Source of the DNA: Strongylocentrotus droebachiensis
Lineage: Eukaryota; Echinodermata; Echinoidea; Camarodonta; Strongylocentrotidae
NCBI GenBank assembly: GCA_035222895.1
Contig: JAVYIG010007181.1
Coordinates: forward strand, 41,911 to 105,910
Reading direction: 5' to 3'
Length of the DNA stretch: 64,000 nucleotides
This document shows, one piece after another, positions 1 through 11,926 of the stretch. Under the pieces are notes generated by a model. The model saw only the letters and a program-made list of their open reading frames with translations. It was not told the origin of the DNA and searched no databases. Both the position numbers and the translations under genes were made by a program. Every line of letters starts with the position of its first letter. The stretch's first letter is position 1.

Positions 1-581
1 TACATTGTGAAATATAGGGAACCTATAGACCAGTTCACGGTTAGCACATGTCCCAAATGACCCCCGAATATCCACAGATCTTCAAAACATGAAGGGGTCC
101 CACTTTATACATTTTGAAATAATCACTCCTACAGCGATGGAGGTGCTACATAAAAATGTTTCCCCCTTTTCAAAGAATACTTCCACCTGTGTATCATGGA
201 GTGCACTGCTTGTGCATAAACGAATAATGATTACATAACTTTCATGAGCACGTATCCATTATTTTGCCTCCTTGTATTTCACGATTTGGTCTGCAATGAC
301 TTTCTGCTCATGCTCAGACTGCAACTATAAACTGGCTTATTACGAAGCAAAGCTTGTATATCAAATATTGTATCTGAATTCGATAGCAATTAAGAAAGAT
401 GTAATTAAAGTATGAGTCACTGACACATTATCATTATAAATAACATGTAAACTTAGACAAATGAAGAAAAAGTGCAAGTAGCCGTGGTCACCCGAATGAA
501 CAATGAAAGCATGTATTTTACAATGGAGTGTGGAAATAAAATAAAATAAATGAAATGAAATGAAACGAAGCAATCACTGAC

Positions 582-1027
582 CGGAGAGAAAGGAAGTTTT
601 CTTTTAATATCCTGAAATCTTCGATGGTAAATCCACAACAAGATGGCGTCGATTCACGTTTCTGATCCTGGTAGCGTTCCAATAATTTGTGAATCAGAAC
701 CTGTTACAAAATAAAGAATAAGTTATACATTAAAAAAAAGAATAAGTTATACATTTAAAAAAAAGAGCATGATGAAGATGATGATGATAATTATAATAAT
801 ATTAATTATAATAATAATAATAAAGACAAATGAATGTATGTACATCACATTCGAATTTGTACTAACATGACTAACGAAAGAAGTATGTAAGTATGTACAT
901 AGTAGACTACTACTACTACTAGTAGTAGTATTACTGATTGTTGTAGTAGTAATAGTAGTATTGTATAAGTAGTAATAGTAGTATTGTAGTTGAAGAAGTA
1001 GTATAGTAACTGTAGTAGAAGTAATAT

Positions 1028-1064
<37 letters not shown>

Positions 1065-2480
1065 AGTAGCATTACTAGTAGTAGCCTAGTAGTAGTAGTA
1101 GTAGAAGTGATAGTAGTAGCAGTAGTAGTGTATTATTACTAATTGTAGTAATAGTGATCGTAGTAAAAGTAGAAGTAGACAATAGAGAGAGAGAGAGAGT
1201 AGTAGTAGAAGAAGAAGACGTAGTAGTAGTAGTAGTAGTAGTAGTAGAAGTAGTAGTTGTAGTAGTATTAGTAGCCTAGTAGTAGTGGTAGTAGTAGTCA
1301 TATTAATAGCAATAGAAGTAGTAGTAGTAGGAGTAGTAGTAGTAATAGTAGTAGTAGTAGTAGTAGTAGTAGTCTAGGTAGTAGTAGCAGCAGCTGGTCT
1401 GCCAAGTCGTCTAGTCATGGCAGTCACAAGTCTACAGAGCAAGTGTAATAAATCGTATATGAAATAAACATACCATGGATGCCCTTTCGGGGTCTCCAGG
1501 TCTTTCTTCATCCTGTAAAAAAAGGAAGGATAAAATGGTAGAAAACAAAGTGAGTGGTCTTGTTTATTAAATGAACCCCCCCCCCCCCCCCCACCGATAC
1601 TGGGCCTTCTTCGTGGTGTCTGAAATACTCACTTTAATATGCCATTATCCATTAATCATTAAATCAAATCAAATCGAAGCGATGAAATCGATTGATTGTA
1701 AAATAAAGCCTCAATGTTTGTATGTGTGTTTGTGTGTTTTGACGTTTGTGTGCTTTTATGTGTGAGAAACAAATTCCAACTGTATATGATAGATGCATGC
1801 TGGCGTGTGTGTGTGTGGGGGGGGGGGGACATGTTTGAGTACGGGAGAGATGGTAAAGCGTGTGTGTGCGTGCGTGTGTATGTGTGTGGTGGGTGGATGG
1901 ATGTGTGTGTGGCGGTATTTAAATGTGGGAATGTTATTGAGTATTAATGGACATGTATTATAAGATGATGACGTGATCCTAAATCAAATGAATGGTTGAA
2001 AGCTTACATTGGAAAAGGCATTTATTTTTGCCTAACGCGTAATTTGGATAATGACCGGTCATTAATAAAATCTTGTTATAAAACATCATTTTATAAAAAC
2101 AAATAAAACATAATCTTATAAAACAAATAATACACATCATTTTGTTCGGGCATTAGTAAAATTACCCACACTCGGTACCTTAAATACAGTGTAAGACTGT
2201 TCCAAAGGTACTTTGTGTGGGTAACTTACTAATGCCCTCACTGCTGTGTATTATTTGTATATTAATCAATCATAACCTCATCAGTGCTGTCCTATTTGTG
2301 TCAAATGATATTTACTTCTTCCCGGCTCAGCGTCTCACGTCCGATCCACCTCTTGATCATGCGCAGTACTTTCCCTGATTTTGGGATAAGGTTGAAAGGT
2401 GGAGGGAGTTCAACCACTGGTTCGATGACCCGAAGCCACAGCTTAGCTCTGCCGAACTTCCATTCCATGTCGCTGTTTTT
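582..2480 (-). CDS. TRPC-like copy 1: TRP box and C-terminal exons
   Basis: Exon 2316-2480 begins KNSDMEWKFGRAKLWLR and contains ELPPPFNLIPKS, which are the TRP box 1 and TRP box 2 of TRPC channels. Exon 1474-1512 is a 39-nt acidic microexon (DEERPGDPERASM). Exon 582-700 encodes VLIHKLLERYQDQKRES followed by a helical segment and ends in phase 2, as needed by the terminal exon known from copy 2. The (TAG)n tract at 900-1380 lies in the intron between the last two. Confidence 0.8.
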
Positions 2481-5400
2481 CTGTCAATAATGGAAAATTG
2501 AAAAGACGAGGTTCTAGTTCTAGTATAAACATGAAAGTAAATGCCTAGTTTGGAAGATTACTATACGATGCATCTGATATAATTATATATATATATATGT
2601 ATATATTTTGGAACTTTTCTTAGCTTCGGCTCTCTTCTGTCAAATGGCCCTTAAAATCCATACTTGACAAGAATAAGCAGAGCCTAATTGGTCTCGCTGG
2701 TATCCGCAAAGCTGGGAGTCGTGAATCGCGAAATGGCAAAGAAATTTGCTACAGACAATAACACGTTACGACGATACGTTACGTTACACGAAAAACCACT
2801 GGTGAGTTGCCGGAATGATTTGGATGTCCATACAAGAATATCATTAAGATTGCAAGGTGGTCAATAAATAAAAATCCAATTATCGATAGATAAATAAAAA
2901 ATCAACAAAATCAACAACAAAAAACACCAACAAAAAACACAAAAAACTATAGAATAATCAGTTAGGCTCTCCGTCCTACCTGGACCTTGGTGAGTTGTGA
3001 CGTCATGATGGCGATGAAGAGGTTGAGCCCGAGGACGACCGCCAGAATGAAGTAAGCTGCGAAGAAGACGTAGTAGATGCGAGCGAAGACGGTATCGTCC
3101 CCGAACGATTGTTTCACCGTCTGCCCTCGCATGGCAAAGAGTGCCCAATACAGCGTCAACATCGACTTCGGAAGACTGTAGAGAGAAGAACCACAATCGC
3201 GAGTATTGTCGAGAAATCAGCTCCAGGGCAATTTTAATACCCTATTGTTTATCCCATAGAAATCATGTTCAGGGGCCCGTTTCACAAAGCCTTTTTTCAA
3301 TGACAAATGACAAACATCAGTGACAAATCTGCTGATAACCAATCAGAAGCAAGGATTTCAGTAGCTTATAACAAAAACTTTCATTTGTCACTGATGACAA
3401 GTTTTGTGAAACGCCCCCAGGTTACACAATATGTCATTGTTATGTATGAACATTTGCCTTAGGTTGATTTTTCGAAAGTAGTTGCGATCGAGTCGGATGG
3501 AAACTCAAAGAGCCATTTGGGGATGAATGGCGTCATGGTGGGGGAGGGGGCGGGAATTGCAAATGTTAGGTTGATGAAATACAAGAGAATACGGCTATAC
3601 AATTACGGAACGGTACACCATCTAATTTTCATGTTAGTTTCTCCTCTCCATTTCCTGTCTAACTTTCTCCCCCTCCCATTCTATTTCCCCCTTTTTATTG
3701 ACATGGATAGGGGGCGGTCAAGTGTCCCCCTTGACTCTCCGAGCTACGCCACTGTCATCATGCACTGCGTTGGGTAGTTTATGGTCTAAGACTGCCTGAA
3801 GAAAAGATGTGAGAGTGTCCAGTAATATGCAATAATGTGCAATCACCGGAATCCCAGGAATCTTCGTTGATGGCTGTATCTCTAAAAATAGCATCATAAT
3901 AAACTATTAATTGAAAAAATGAAATTACCCAGTGTTTTATTATTCCTTACGTACTCACTATCCATCGCGACTTAGGCTTACTTTTGGCTTTCGATTAAAC
4001 ATGCTATTAATAAATATCGCACAAGCTTGACCTTTTTCTATAAATTAAGTTAATTTGTTGGTTTTACGAGAATGATATTAGGGACATTTAGATTTGTGTG
4101 GACTGATACGTGTGCCGTCCATTCAAGGCAGTGGATTAAAAGGACGTCGATCGTAGCAATCCCCATTGTCTTCGTGCGAATCTAAAAGTCCCTAATAACA
4201 CTATAAGACACTTACGTAATGAATCTTTCGTCCCAAATAGAGCATGTTTCCACAGCTAAACCATTTCGGCATTGCGACGGCTGAGCATAGAACTGCGAAA
4301 GAGGTACAGACAAAGGAATGTCATCTTTAAACTTTGGATCGGCACAAAAATAAAAATCCACCTGTCTCTGAAGCTTTTCAGATGATATCAGTACAACAAA
4401 TAAAGGATTGGCTGAAGTACAAGAAACTGAATATAGATAATTTTGATTGCTACTCGAGCATGCCTAGTCCTTTACGAATAAGAAGTGTTTATTTTTTATT
4501 AGGCTCTACAGTGTTAGGTTAAATTACGGAATGTCCTCACCATTCAAAGTATTGTACAAATATTGATGCTCAAATTATGGTGGTGGTGGTTATTTTACCC
4601 GACTGCTAAGAAAGCATAAATGCTTGTTAGTAAGCAACCAGACGGCCGACGGCTTTAGGTCTTCTCCGAGATTTTCCCTCTCTGAGGGACCTGGTAATGA
4701 GGATTAATGCCTTACCAAAGGGCACTAGCGCATCGACTTGGTTTCGAACCCGGGTCACCGAATTACGAGACCACGTACTGCTCTACCGACTGAGCCATCG
4801 CGCCTCCCCGAAGTTGAGTGTCACGTGACACCTTTTCAGCCAATAGAATACTAGTACTCTTTAATGAATACCCTATCATAATTATATTATACAAATATTG
4901 AAAGCTTTGAGGGGTACGGTAAAATTACTTTAGCCCAAGGTGATCTCGAAAAAACGAGACGAAGATCCCCGAGGAGGAATAGTTTTAACAGTGACCCTAA
5001 AATTCAGCGGGGGGGTTAACCCCAACCCCCCCCCCCCCCCCCCCTGCGTACGCGCCTGCGTACAGTGCATGCAGTAGGTGGTGTGACCATAATTCGCGCG
5101 TGGCCAAACTTCGCGTACTAACACTAAAAGCGCTTCAAGGGGAGAGCAATACGCAGCGTATACAATTGAAGTGCGTTGCACTGTGTAGATAGTACTAATA
5201 TCTACACAGTGTAACGAACTTTTTGCTTCTCCCATCAATGATGGGCGAACTATCTTTCATCACGTGATTTACTTTTGACCAATCGTAGAGCAAGATTCTT
5301 AGTATGTGGAATATAATATAAAATATTCGACGCCTGTAAAGATAGTATGTAATGTTTTACAGTCTATTGTCTACAAATACTACATTTCAATGTGAAATTC

Positions 5401-8400
5401 ATAGAGGTCTGTGTCATATAAAGATACAGAAATGATTTGCCGCGTCATATATCACGAAATTTGCCTACTTCGGATAGAGACATCGCGTTCATTCCCACGG
5501 CAACTGATACGAGAACACCGCCGAGTATTGCCGAGAATCTCACGAGGTCCCGAATGGCTCCGATCGTAGACTTCCAGATGACGAAGATGGCGTGATAGCT
5601 TGTGACGACCGAATGGAATGTTCTGAATACGCACAGGATCACAACAAGACCTGCAATTAAAGTTGATAAAACTTGATCAATGAAGGATCCGATTCAATGG
5701 AATAAATCTTCCTTTCTCATCTTACTGAAATATCATATAACAAAACCAACAAAATCCCTATTTGGCTTCAAATTATATTTACAGCGGTTTTAATTTGCAC
5801 AAGTGACTTCAAAGTGATAACGATGATGATGATGATTTTAATGATGATAGCGTAAATCCTGTCTTTTTCTTCTAATTAAATGGACAATACTGCACTTTAA
5901 AAATTAGGGTCCAAAATGTTTCTAAGCTTTGAAGTTAGTCGGCCTTTTAAGGATAGTATATATTCAGTTCTCACCACACAAAGCATTCGACACAATGACA
6001 GGGTTGTTCCACTCTGCGCAGCTCCAAGATGTGCATTGTGACGTCAGATTGGTCTCGACTTCTAACCGTTGTAACTTGTCATCATGCAAAAAATAAATTT
6101 GATATTAATAACATTTCTTAAAAAATTGACGGAGTTGTAGTGATCAATGAAATTATAGTTTATACTGTATATGAGGCAAAGAAAACAAAAATTCTTTATT
6201 ATGAAGAATAAAACTTGACATATTTGTTACAAAATATGCACTCAATTAATCCATATCTATATTAATCAATCCTCAGAAAACCAAATCATACTTGCAACAA
6301 CTGAACACATTTGAATCAATTTCCCTTTGATTAAAACCATTTTGAAGAGTTACAATGCTTCACCAGTTCGGGGCCAATTTTTCTCTCAAATAGGAGCCCA
6401 ATTGCAAATTTGCTAATATCTACCACATCGGTAAGCTTGATAAATGGAACCATTATAGCTTAATAATCTGGTAATTTAGCGGATCATTAAACAAAATACA
6501 GGAATTCATTATCTCTGTTTATACTTGCGTCCTCCAGTCATGCCTAATTACTGGAGGATTTGTCAAAACTTTTCTCCCACTTTTTGATTCTTTCTCTCTC
6601 TCTCTCTCTCTCTCTCTCCTTTAATCGGCTCTTTTTGGGCTTCTCTAGAGAATTTTGCGCCTGTAGGCTTTTTGTTCCTCTTTTGTCAATGAACTTGTAC
6701 TTTGCAGTATCCTAAATTGAAGTAGCCCTATGGACGAAATATCGTTTGGAATATTAATACGTGTTAACGGAGCTTTTCATTCTTTTCCTGTTTGTCGTAT
6801 AAATATATGAATGTATATGTAACTACATATAACTATATACAGTTTATAACTAAATTCTTCACACCTCAGCAAGTTTTAAAATTGTTTAAATAAAGCCCAA
6901 AATTGATTTGTCCCGATATATGTTTCTTGAGATTATGACATATAAAGTTTATTCAGCAAAAGCCCCAATTCAACCAGCCCACCTTTCGTTCTTTAGATAT
7001 CATGAAAAACACAAAAAACGTCACACTTTGAAAGCGTATGAATTATTCAGTTGTTAACTATTAATATATATATATATATAATGATTCTAAACAATGAAGC
7101 AAAAATCCTTGAAAGTTCACTTTTTCACTTTGACCGAGTTTACTTTATTTACTCATATAGTGAATTCGAAATTACAAATTAAAAACAAGTGCAACAAAGT
7201 ATATTTAAACAATGCGTACAAGCGTTTTGTGCTAAAATGGCGACTTCTTTGCTGCACTTGTGTGTAATTTGTAATTTTGACTATTCACTATCTATCTGAC
7301 GAAATAAGTTGAAACTGGTCATAGTGAAGAAGTGAACTCTCAATGATTTTTTTTCTTCAATTACTTCTGTTTCTATATTGCCGTGACGGAGTATTATCCA
7401 AATTGAATTATTTGTAATGTATGTTTAAATATAATATACAGTGAAACCTGCTTTAGTAACCACCGGTGTAAAAAGACCACATCGGTTGTTTCCCTTGAAA
7501 ATGGTTTCTCATTGAAACATGTACTAAAGGAACATGTACATAAAGACCACCTGCCTATAAAGACCACTTTTCTTGTCTCCCTTGGGTGGTCTGTATAGAC
7601 AGGTTTCACTGTATATATATATTTATAATCATACTTGCACACGTCCAATCCAGTCGCTCGTGACGAAACCAAAGCACAGAGTGACAATAAGAACCTCCGC
7701 TACGTTCATGTAGTACTTGATGAACTTCATGAAACCTCGAGAGAAGATTTCTTGCACGTGCTTCCAAACCAGTCCTACACAAATGAGAATAACAATGATT
7801 ACAAAGACGATATAGGAGTTTTGGGCCTTGGGTCTAGTGGATAAAGTCCCCTGTGGCTGTGGACCACAAGGTACGGGGTTCAAATCCCTGTCGCAGCAAG
7901 AATGTCATTTGGCAAGATTTAATATACATTTGAGTTTGACACATTCCACCCAGGTGAGCTGAGGTGAATGAAAACATAGCAGGAATCAAATGCTTAGAGT
8001 GCTCAAGTGCTGTAATGACAGCCTTCCTAAACCCAGGGTAATAGTAATAGAGCACCAGAAGTAGAAATTTGACAGAAAATGTTGACCGCTTTCCCACACT
8101 TCACTGTTATTATTGCTATTATTGTTTTATTATTGTTATTACAATTATTATTATTATTATTATCATTAATGTGTATATTGTTTTATAATCATAACAAAAC
8201 AACAACAGTGAAATTAATGAAATAGAAATGATAATAATATTAATGATAACTATGATTATTATAATTTATATTTATATTGTTGTTGTTATTATTATTATGC
8301 TCATGAAGGTATTATTTCGTACCTATGCAATGCACCAAGATGACAACATGGACGCAGAGGATTGGATAAGTATAATCTTGCTTATCCAAGATGGAGTTGA

Positions 8401-9988
8401 GAGCGACGCAGATCAGGAGAGTTACATCGGAACCAAAGGACATCCATAACTTGATGTGCCTGTCAAACAAAACAAAGGAGGTGTGGTCACAAAATTAACA
8501 CAGTAGTGACAGTACGTATGCATCACTGTGGACTGCTGATTTGGTGTAATGTTGACAGTATGAACAGATCTTGTTTACACCAACTGTATATTCATACCGT
8601 GTTACACAGTGTGTGATACCGTGAGGCGGAGTGTGGACACAGCAGGACAAAATCGTAGCATACGCATATTTATTTATAGTGTGACTGCATAGACTGTTTT
8701 ACATGTTTGTTTACTACATTCACAGTGTTTTACTACATTCACAGTGTTTAAGAACGGATTATTATTATTCTTGTAATAATTGTTGTAATTATTATCAATA
8801 TTATTAGTAGTTGTAGTATTATTATTAATATTTTCTAGATTTTCTTATAACTTACGGTGTTTTGAGAAGCTTAGTGAGAACATCTCCCTGGTACGCTAGG
8901 AAGACCACGCTGATGAAAGGGTAGGCGATCACGAGCAGCGATGTCATGAGAACCAGACGAAGGTTCGATGTCGATGCAAAGACTTGGTAGAAGGCGAAAG
9001 ACATGGCCTTTTGGGAGTACGCATGCGCGACAAACTTTTGGAATTCAAAGAGAGACATGAATGATAGAGAGAGGGGGGAGAGAGAGAGAGAGAGATAGTG
9101 AAAAAGAAACGATTGCATTACATTACGTGTTATTACATTACGTGTTTTTAGATAGAGCAAGCCAAAATGTAAAGTTTGTCCTACCTTGCAACAACGAATG
9201 CATGTAATTCACTTTCTGACCATAGAGATACAATTGTTAGTATCAGGTGGATAATATAATTCGTATCGAGCCACTTCACAAAGGTGTATGCATTAAATTT
9301 TGTTACATTACGAAAAATGCCTATCGTATTCCTACAGGCATATTTCAAATTTCCCTAAACAAAACCTTGATGTAATAATTTATAAAGTGTCTTCTCCATT
9401 GTGCTTCATTTTGTGTTTCCTACTGGTTTTTAATTTTTAATGCGTAAGCAGCTTTAACATGTTCAAATACAGGAAAAAAGGAATACGAAGCGGTGCCTGA
9501 TATAGCTATAGCCTATAGGAGCTATGGAGCTATTTACCTCCCCTTATGAAAAGAGAAAAGGGAGAGAAAAGGGGTGAACAAGTGAGGAAAGAGAAAGGAT
9601 GTAGTTGAAGTGTCTTACATCTTTCTGCTGATATGCGATAGCTGTCTCCACTTTTGACATCGGATTCCTGGTTGGGATGCTGCTTTGCGTGAAAAGCGTC
9701 TGAAGCTGGAATTAAGGTTAGGATAAAATAATTGTAAACAAATCTTTTTATCCATTTATTAATCATTTTTTTAACACTTTTTTGTTTATTTATTCATTCA
9801 TTCAGTCAGTAAGTCATTCATTCATTCACTCATTCAATTACTTAATTAATAAATTATTTTATTCATGCTTTATTACAGTTTGTGAATTACAGCCATTGGC
9901 TGAATTTATCTCAACTTTCATAAGGCCAAAAAAAAAAAATTGTTTGGTTGTCCTCGATTGCTTTTCTAGAGAAGGGGCGGGCGGGCGG

Positions 9989-10023
<35 letters not shown>

Positions 10024-11895
10024 TTCATTTTTGTGTTGTTTTTTTTGTTTTTTTTCCCCCATTTTTTTTTTTAAATATTTTTTTTCCATAAAAAAAAAAA
10101 TCATTGGGATTGTCAAGCATTTAAATAAACAAAGTCTATAAAACACTTTAATATGGTAAAATACTAGTTTAATGTACAATGAATATCAAGACCAACACAG
10201 AAAGTATTTTGGGCTTTGAAATACAGCACCTTTTAAATCTCCATTGTACTACTTATAGCTACTTGCGCCCTCTATGTAGCAAACAATGCCTAATCGGTGA
10301 CCATTGGTCCCCCATGATCCTCTTTATCTTATATTTACTGAGAGCTGATTTGATGAGATAACCACCTGTCCAGTGACCTTGCAGGGTAGTCTAATCCCTC
10401 CTGTAAACTAGTACAGATGGGCTTTAAAATGAGTTTAAGAATGCTCAGAACCTGGTTTGAATGAACGGCATTTTGACATAGAAAAATAAAAATGGCAAGT
10501 TTAATAAATACCTAATTGCGTACTGAAAAGACAAAACTGGCAAAGGGACGCATTTTGATCCTTGCAAATGCATAAAATGGTATGTTTGGCACTTAAAGGT
10601 ATTACAAAGTTTTGGGAAATTTTGTAAAATGGGTGGATAGTGATTCTTTACAATTTTAATATATTTGGATGCCCCTGTGGATATATTAAAAACACCAGAA
10701 ATTTTAGCCCCTAAAACACTTCTGCTTTCGAGAAAAATTGAATATAAAGATTTACCGGTGCTCCCGGTAAATTTTGATAAATTTCAAATAGCTCCTACGG
10801 CCGTACAATGGTAGGTGCGACCATGAAAATCTCAGAGTATGTAGTTGTGGTATATAATTTCCGAACGAGAATAGCTAATCAGTCAATTTTAGTCAATAAA
10901 CATTGTTTTATAGCTGAATTAATGTCTTGACCTTGAGAGGGAGCTATTCAACATAAAGTGTTTATTATTTACAATTTCATAACTTTAGAGTCGATTTCGA
11001 CCGCGACAACGATCACTGAATAGTGTAGGGTAGTATATGCTTCCAATATGTTCATTTGAACCAAATTCATGACCCCATACCAAAACTTTGTATTACCTTT
11101 AAGATTGCTCCCCCCAAAAAATTGAATAAAAAAAAAATATATATAAAAAAAAAAAAAAAACATACGAGCGGCCCCAAAATGACGAGCGGGCGGTCGAGGA
11201 CAACCAAATGATTTTTTTTTTTTGGCCTAATATGCATTTAAAAAACATGATAAGGTTACATTCGATATGATTAAATGTACAATAAATTGGAAGATATGAA
11301 GTATGGAGTAGTTACCTCGACAGAAGATGAGAGATGATTTAAAAGTGATGCTGAAAATCTTTCTACTTTCTCCGCCATTCTGAAGAATTCGGCATTGAAC
11401 TCCTCCCAGTCGTTTCCCAGCTCTCTCAGCTTTCGACTCAATCTAAACGCGTTATCCAGAGGGTCGGGGTGAGCAAGGCCCAGGTAGGCCTCTGATGAAA
11501 CGGCTCGATAATAGTCTAGCAGATTGACGACATCGGTGAGACTGGCAGTCGACTTCTGACTCGCTTTGGGTTTGGCAAGGGGTGACACACCGGCTTTAAG
11601 AAGAACCTGTTATTTCAGTGTTATTAAAGCGAAGAGACGTTTGTTTAAAACATAGAAAAATAGCACAGTAATGTGTTTTTATTTTGCTGTATGTGTAATG
11701 TGTTGTCAATGATAGGTGTTCATGATAGACGTAGCTACAGGGGGCCAATGGGGCACATCCCCCTCCTTTCTGTAGCTATACTGGTTCTTGACGTATGGCA
11801 ACTTTGTATCTGTAGAGAACTACATTCCAATAAACATACCAGGTTCAAAAGGTGACCCCACCTTCAAGGTACATGTATTTACTCCCCCCCTCCCC

Positions 11896-11926
<31 letters not shown>

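Noticed and set aside
2861-3196. 111-codon minus-strand frame over the pore exon
   Set aside because: Alternative frame of TRPC exon 2980-3175 extended into the intron; the correct frame has the S6 and TRP-box continuity.
4735-4806. Possible functional tRNA gene on the minus strand
   Set aside because: Has A and B boxes but is joined to a SINE body, absent from copy 2, and its acceptor stem pairs poorly.
7394-7687. 97-codon minus-strand frame ending near a TRPC exon
   Set aside because: Reads through the ACAGTGAAACCTG MITE into intron and exon; a similar frame in copy 2 is the same MITE.
9782-10179. Frames rich in Phe or Lys at 9.8-10.2 kb
   Set aside because: T- and A-runs of a transposon end; low complexity.
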